A stretch of DNA of 8,603 bases from Firmicutes bacterium UBA4882 (lineage in GTDB: Bacteria; Bacillota; UBA4882): the NCBI GenBank assembly GCA_002399265.1, contig DHDG01000071.1:74628-83230 (forward strand), in the 5' to 3' direction. The notes under the pieces were generated by a model. The model was not told where the DNA came from, searched no databases, and was given only the letters and a program-made list of their open reading frames with translations. Position 1 is the stretch's first letter, and every line of letters starts with the position of its first letter. Position numbers and translations under genes: made by a program. Below are positions 6,070 through 8,603 of this stretch, one piece after another.

Positions 6070-6100
6070 AGTATAATCTCTTCCCCAACGGCAGAGTCAA
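6070..6100 (-). promoter_or_regulatory. MerR-type promoter with 19-bp spacer and operator dyad
   Basis: On the minus strand, TTGACT (-35, 6100-6095) and TATACT (-10, 6075-6070) are separated by 19 nt, two more than optimal for sigma-A. Centred in that spacer region is the dyad CTCTGCC-GTTGG-GGAAGAG (6096-6078), with 6 of 7 positions symmetric. Overlong spacers with a central dyad are the hallmark of promoters activated by DNA twisting by MerR-family proteins. The predicted transcript begins about 28 nt before the merR-family start codon, so autoregulation is likely. Confidence 0.82.
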
Positions 6101-6234
6101 GAGTAAAGTGAGAAAATACGAAAATAGGTAGGGTTGAGTGGACTGGTTAGATAACACATAGGTTGAGGAGACAAGATGGTTTATACACTTATCCAAAATG
6201 GTGCATGAAATGAACAGCAAATGAAATCATTATT

Positions 6235-6243
6235 TGCTATACT
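6235..6243 (+). promoter_or_regulatory. Candidate extended -10 promoter of the AraC-type gene
   Basis: TGCTATACT gives an extended -10 (TG, one base, TATACT at 6238-6243). No good -35 stands 17 nt upstream; the best partial match, TGAACA (6211-6216), is 21 nt away. Start would fall near 6250, leaving a leader of only about 16 nt with the Shine-Dalgarno inside it. Tentative. Confidence 0.4.
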
Positions 6244-6266
6244 CCTAATTGAAAGGAGGTGCTAAA

Positions 6267-6842
6267 ATGCCTTTTGCATCTGATTTTGAAAGCGCGATTG
6301 AATACATCGAAGAAAACCCGGTCAGTGATATTGACTTGAATACGGTGGCTAAAAAAGCGAAATGCTCATCATATCATTTCCAAAGGATGTTTTCTTCTCT
6401 AATCGGTATTCCTTTATCTGAATATATCCGCAGAAGAAGGTTAACATTGGCTGCTTTTGAGATACAGAATTCTGATGGGAAGATTACAGATATCGCATTG
6501 AAGTATGGCTATGAGACACATTCATCATTTACTCGCGCTTTTCAGTTGATGCATGGTGTGACGCCGTCAAAAGTACGCACGGATGGTGTTTCGCTAATGG
6601 CATATCCGCCAATCTCTTTTCAATTTATATTAACAGGAGTTGAAGCGATGCAGTATCAAATTATTGAAACACAGCCTTTTAAATTGTTTGGAATGGATGC
6701 TGTGCAAATTGTCGGCTGGGATCCTGAAAAGTTTCTGGAACATACAGACCGGATTATTGAAAAAGGAAATGATAAGCCTGCTGTTTATGGAATCCCAGAA
6801 TGGCGGGCTATCATTTCTAAATTAATAATTATAGCGCTATAG
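6267..6842 (+). CDS. AraC-family regulator, truncated within its C-terminal effector domain
   Basis: 191 residues. An N-terminal AraC/XylS DNA-binding domain is complete: first helix-turn-helix around DLNTVAKKAKCSSYHFQRMFSS (23-44), the linker helix YIRRRRLTLAAFEI (53-66) and the second helix-turn-helix around ITDIALKYGYETHSSFTRAFQLMHGVTPSKVR (73-104). The stretch from MQYQIIETQPFKLFGMDAVQI (128-148) opens a GyrI-like effector domain as in Rob-type regulators of about 280-300 residues, but similarity fades after about residue 175 and a TAG ends the frame after the hydrophobic tail ISKLIIIAL. About 100 residues of the ligand pocket are missing. ATG 6267 has AAGGAGG (6253-6259) 7 nt upstream; an earlier start at 6249 would lie before this site. 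It may still bind DNA without sensing a ligand, or be decaying. Its divergent neighbour is the MerR-type gene. Confidence 0.85.
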   Translation: MPFASDFESAIEYIEENPVSDIDLNTVAKKAKCSSYHFQRMFSSLIGIPLSEYIRRRRLTLAAFEIQNSDGKITDIALKYGYETHSSFTRAFQLMHGVTPSKVRTDGVSLMAYPPISFQFILTGVEAMQYQIIETQPFKLFGMDAVQIVGWDPEKFLEHTDRIIEKGNDKPAVYGIPEWRAIISKLIIIAL

Positions 6843-7119
6843 CGTTGCAATGAAAGAGCCATGTCCTATGGCACTCCTCGGAAGCGCTTTATTTAAGCCT
6901 TTTCCAGGTATTCTGCCCCGGATAGGGCTTTTTATTTTTATCGCCCACATGGAACAACATACCAGTAAGATCTCAGTCCGCAATGCAATAAGTTATACCA
7001 TGTCATCCACACCGGAAATTGGCAGCAGGAGATCACCCGGATTTAGCGAAATTTATAAAATGTTGTGTTGGATGGAACATGCGGTTTCCTCATTCCACCT
7101 TGAGAGAGGGGAGATTGAA
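6843..7119 (+). other. Intergenic stretch with no recognisable gene
   Basis: The frame read into the zinc-finger gene is open through this stretch from 6850, but its translation looks non-coding (hydrophobic start, no conserved motif) and no Shine-Dalgarno supports ATG 6850. It holds a weak terminator candidate (6915-6939). I find no convincing promoter for the downstream genes and no trace of the missing AraC-type C-terminus in any frame. The right edge of the accessory block probably lies here. Confidence 0.5.
6915..6939 (+). terminator. Weak intrinsic terminator candidate after the AraC-type gene
   Basis: GCCC (6915-6918) pairs with GGGC (6925-6928) across a 6-nt loop, followed directly by TTTTTATTTTT. 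The stem is only 4 bp. An alternative longer pairing uses AAGCC at 6895-6899 with GGCTT at 6926-6930. The T-tract is good but the stem is short. Confidence 0.4.
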
Positions 7120-7302
7120 GTGCCTAGAAAGTGTGAGCTTTGCGGGAAGGCTATTCCGGCAGAACGTGTAAAAGCCTTACCAGAGACCAAGCGATGTGTG
7201 GAATGCGCCGAAAAGAAAGGTTCGGATATTGTCGCTAAGAGGACTGATATCGGCATGGATATCGACACTTACAAAGATCTACTTGGCGCAATCCGGAGTT
7301 AG
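7120..7302 (+). CDS. Small TraR/DksA-type C4 zinc-finger protein
   Basis: 60 residues from a GTG start. The zinc finger C5-x2-C8 (CELCGKAIP) and C27-x2-C30 (RCVECAEKK), with PAERVKALPETK between, matches the C4 finger of TraR/DksA proteins. DksA itself has a long coiled coil that enters the RNA polymerase secondary channel; none is present here, so only the finger module is shared and polymerase binding should not be assumed. GTG 7120 is chosen because GAGGGGAG (7106-7113) lies 6 nt upstream and because the upstream part of the open frame (from 6850) has no domain character. The C-terminal tail is SDIVAKRTDIGMDIDTYKDLLGAIRS-like, a helical end. The next gene begins within about 6 nt, so the two are probably cotranslated. 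Confidence 0.87.
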   Translation: MPRKCELCGKAIPAERVKALPETKRCVECAEKKGSDIVAKRTDIGMDIDTYKDLLGAIRS

Positions 7303-7308
7303 GTGGTC

Positions 7309-8007
7309 ATGGAAATTCGTGCAGTTTTGCCACGACTGCAGCAAATTGACCATCAACTGGCTGGCTTCCTCCTCAAGCTGCAATCCATTGGACAACCATG
7401 CGCCGATCTGAAAGACTCACTGCAAGAGAAAAGCCACGAACTTTCCGAACGCGAGCACCAGCTAAAAAAGACGCAGTCCGAGATAAAGCGCCTTGAACTT
7501 GAGGCGGCTTCCTTTGCCGATCAAATTAAAACCTGCGAGCAGAGGTTGTACAGTGGAACTGCTGGTGCACGGGAGTTATCTCAGTTAGAGCAGAGGCTCA
7601 CTGAACTCCGGCGGCATGAATTCGATACCGAAGATGAGATTTTGGATCTCATGGTGCGACTGGAAACCGAACGCACCAAATATGATCTGGTGGCTGGGGC
7701 GGTCGCACATTTCCAGGAAGAACTGGCCATTGCCGAGCACCAAGAAGCCGAAGAACGCTGCACCCTGGAGAAAAATATTGCCGAATTAAACAACGAACGT
7801 CAGAAAGCCGTTGCCGAACTGGGCACCGAGTGGGAAGCGCGCTATGAACGTTTAAAGGTTTCCGGTCATGGCACTGCGATCGCCAGCTTAGTTAATGGCT
7901 GCTGTTCAGTCTGTCGAGTTTCGCTGCCCGAAGATTTTGTAAGGCGGGTTAGTCAGGGCGGCGAGCAGCTACATCACTGTGAGCATTGCGGACGGCTTTT
8001 GCTATAA
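7309..8007 (+). CDS. Coiled-coil protein with C-terminal C4-type zinc ribbon
   Basis: 232 residues. About residues 35-180 form long heptad-rich coiled coils full of E, K, Q and L, as in LSEREHQLKKTQSEIKRLELE and LEKNIAELNNERQKAVAEL. The C-terminus is a zinc ribbon with C199-x2-C202 (CSVC) and C224-x2-C227 (CEHC), the last pair closing the protein with GRLLL. This is the widespread family with a zf-RING_7/C4 zinc ribbon, related in layout to CdsZ proteins; a nucleic-acid-binding role is commonly suggested but not shown. The start is uncertain: GTG 7303 abuts the previous stop and sits 4 nt from GGAG (7295-7298), while ATG 7309 is 10 nt away and gives the usual hydrophobic N-terminal helix. I prefer ATG. 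Its place before rnhA and rnpB suggests a link with RNA metabolism, by context only. Confidence 0.88.
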   Translation: MEIRAVLPRLQQIDHQLAGFLLKLQSIGQPCADLKDSLQEKSHELSEREHQLKKTQSEIKRLELEAASFADQIKTCEQRLYSGTAGARELSQLEQRLTELRRHEFDTEDEILDLMVRLETERTKYDLVAGAVAHFQEELAIAEHQEAEERCTLEKNIAELNNERQKAVAELGTEWEARYERLKVSGHGTAIASLVNGCCSVCRVSLPEDFVRRVSQGGEQLHHCEHCGRLLL

Positions 8008-8041
8008 AAACGATTTTATTTATGTAAGTGAGGTTGGTAGT

Positions 8042-8455
8042 TTGACTGTATCAGAAGTGACGGTTTATACGGATGGAGCATCACGAGGCAATCCCGGGCT
8101 GGCAGGTATTGGCCTTGTTTTTTTTGGTTCAGACGGACAAGAAATCAAGAGGATGCATCGTTTTCTGGGGACTGCCACCAACAACGTCGCTGAATACACC
8201 GCTCTGCTGACAGCGCTTGAGCAAGCGCAAACGATGCATGTTGGGCGGTTGAATGTTTTTTCAGACAGCGAGTTGATGGTACGCCAGATGAATGGGGAAT
8301 ACCGGGTCCGAGACGAAAAGCTAATCCCGCTATACGAACAGGCCCGGCAATTGGCATCCAAGCTGAATAAAGTGACCTATACTCATGTTCCGCGCAGCCG
8401 TAACAAGATTGCCGATCAACTTGCCAATCAAGCGATCGACAGCAGAGAAAAATGA
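8042..8455 (+). CDS. rnhA: RNase HI family protein
   Basis: Ribonuclease H cleaves the RNA strand of RNA-DNA hybrids such as R-loops and Okazaki primers. The 137 residues show the full fold and active site: D11 in YTDGASRGNPG, E51 in NNVAEYTALLTALE, D75 in FSDSELMVRQMNG and D125 in SRNKIADQLAN, with H115 (HVPRSRN) in the flexible loop. It is the short type lacking the basic protrusion of E. coli RNase HI. The start is a TTG at 8042: GAGGT (8030-8034) stands 7 nt upstream and the first beta strand (EVTVYTDG) follows after 5 residues. The open frame reaches back to 7979, overlapping the zinc-ribbon gene, but that extension has no initiation site and no homology character. The stop is 18 nt before the -35 box of rnpB. 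Confidence 0.93.
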   Translation: MTVSEVTVYTDGASRGNPGLAGIGLVFFGSDGQEIKRMHRFLGTATNNVAEYTALLTALEQAQTMHVGRLNVFSDSELMVRQMNGEYRVRDEKLIPLYEQARQLASKLNKVTYTHVPRSRNKIADQLANQAIDSREK

Positions 8456-8473
8456 ATAAAGCATGGTTTTCCA

Positions 8474-8503
8474 TTGACCAACCGTTTTAAAGCGTGGTAT
8501 AAT
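8474..8503 (+). promoter_or_regulatory. Strong sigma-A promoter of rnpB
   Basis: TTGACC (-35, 8474-8479) and TATAAT (-10, 8498-8503) are 18 nt apart. TG at 8495-8496 adds an extended -10. Transcription should start near 8510, just before the RNase P RNA begins, as expected for an abundant stable RNA. Confidence 0.88.
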
Positions 8504-8509
8504 ACTTCT

Positions 8510-8603
8510 TGCTGACATTAACGTTGGCTTTTGCAACTGTCTAAGGTAATCGCGTGCGGTCTCAGCCGTACGAGGAAAGTCCGAGCTCCGCAGGGCAGGG
8601 TGC
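8510..8603 (+). ncRNA. rnpB: RNase P RNA (5' part; continues beyond the window)
   Basis: Catalytic RNA that removes 5' leaders from tRNA precursors. The conserved core GAGGAAAGTCCGAGCTCC begins at 8572 and runs into GCAGGGCAGGGTGC at the window edge, matching the first universally conserved block of bacterial rnpB. Just before it, CGTGCGG (8553-8559) pairs with CCGTACG (8566-8572) around TCTCAG, in the position of helix P3. The core wording is that of class A (ancestral) rather than Bacillus class B, although the 3' half is not visible. The 5' boundary is estimated from the promoter. Confidence 0.9.

Noticed and set aside
5993..6220. Minus-strand 75-codon frame covering the MerR/AraC intergenic region
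   Set aside because: It would run across the merR promoter and operator and overlap the merR start; no ribosome binding site or domain.
6830..6841. Perfect 12-bp palindrome TATAGCGCTATA over the AraC-type stop codon
   Set aside because: It is too short and isolated for a site call; no second copy or T-tract was seen.
7054..7059. TATAAA as -10 for the zinc-finger gene
   Set aside because: No -35-like hexamer or extended -10 lies at a workable distance.
6850..7119. Longer version of the zinc-finger protein from ATG 6850
   Set aside because: The upstream part has no domain character and contains a terminator candidate; GTG 7120 has a proper Shine-Dalgarno.
7979..8041. RNase HI starting at 7979
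   Set aside because: That start overlaps the zinc-ribbon gene and has no initiation site; TTG 8042 matches the family's N-terminus and has GAGGT upstream.

Overview
The window is a bacterial chromosomal segment, probably from a Bacillota (Firmicute) and possibly Negativicutes or a clostridial relative. The evidence is a dnaG-rpoD pair, a short (365-residue) housekeeping sigma factor without the long spacer of Proteobacteria, strong AGGAGG ribosome binding sites, GTG and TTG starts, and tRNAs with encoded CCA. The right edge carries the 5' part of an RNase P RNA with class-A-like conserved core sequence, which argues against a Bacillus-type lineage. The lineage call is inference; the genes are read from the sequence.

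Left core (1-2466): the 3' part of dnaG, then rpoD, a consensus-spaced sigma-A promoter, tRNA-Asn(GTT), a tRNA with a CAT anticodon (more likely lysidine-type tRNA-Ile2 than elongator tRNA-Met) and a clear intrinsic terminator.

Middle accessory block (about 2467-7100): first come a MagIII/endonuclease III-like glycosylase and a MmcQ/YjbR protein, joined by an ATGA stop/start overlap. Next is a series of partial reading frames that looks like a collapsed type III restriction-modification locus: a Mod C-terminus fused to a foreign N-terminus, the N-terminal third of a RhuM-family protein, an orphan 45-codon frame, and the PD-(D/E)XK nuclease end of Res. After this lie a complete MerR-family regulator on the minus strand, with its own 19-bp-spacer promoter, operator-like dyad and terminator, and a divergent AraC-family regulator that has lost most of its effector domain. 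Base composition appears to fall from GC-richer (2616-3660) to AT-richer (4207-6842), consistent with pieces of separate origin.

Right core (7120-8603): a 60-residue TraR/DksA-type C4 zinc-finger protein, a coiled-coil protein with a C-terminal C4 zinc ribbon, and an RNase HI-family protein are closely packed on the plus strand, followed by a strong extended -10 promoter and the start of rnpB.

The core genes serve primer synthesis, transcription initiation, tRNA supply and RNA/RNA-DNA hybrid processing. The middle block looks like a variable site between the tRNA pair and the right core. I do not see an intact new system there. The points most worth a second look are the R-M remnant with its chimeric gene, the glycosylase-MmcQ pair, and the self-contained MerR control region.
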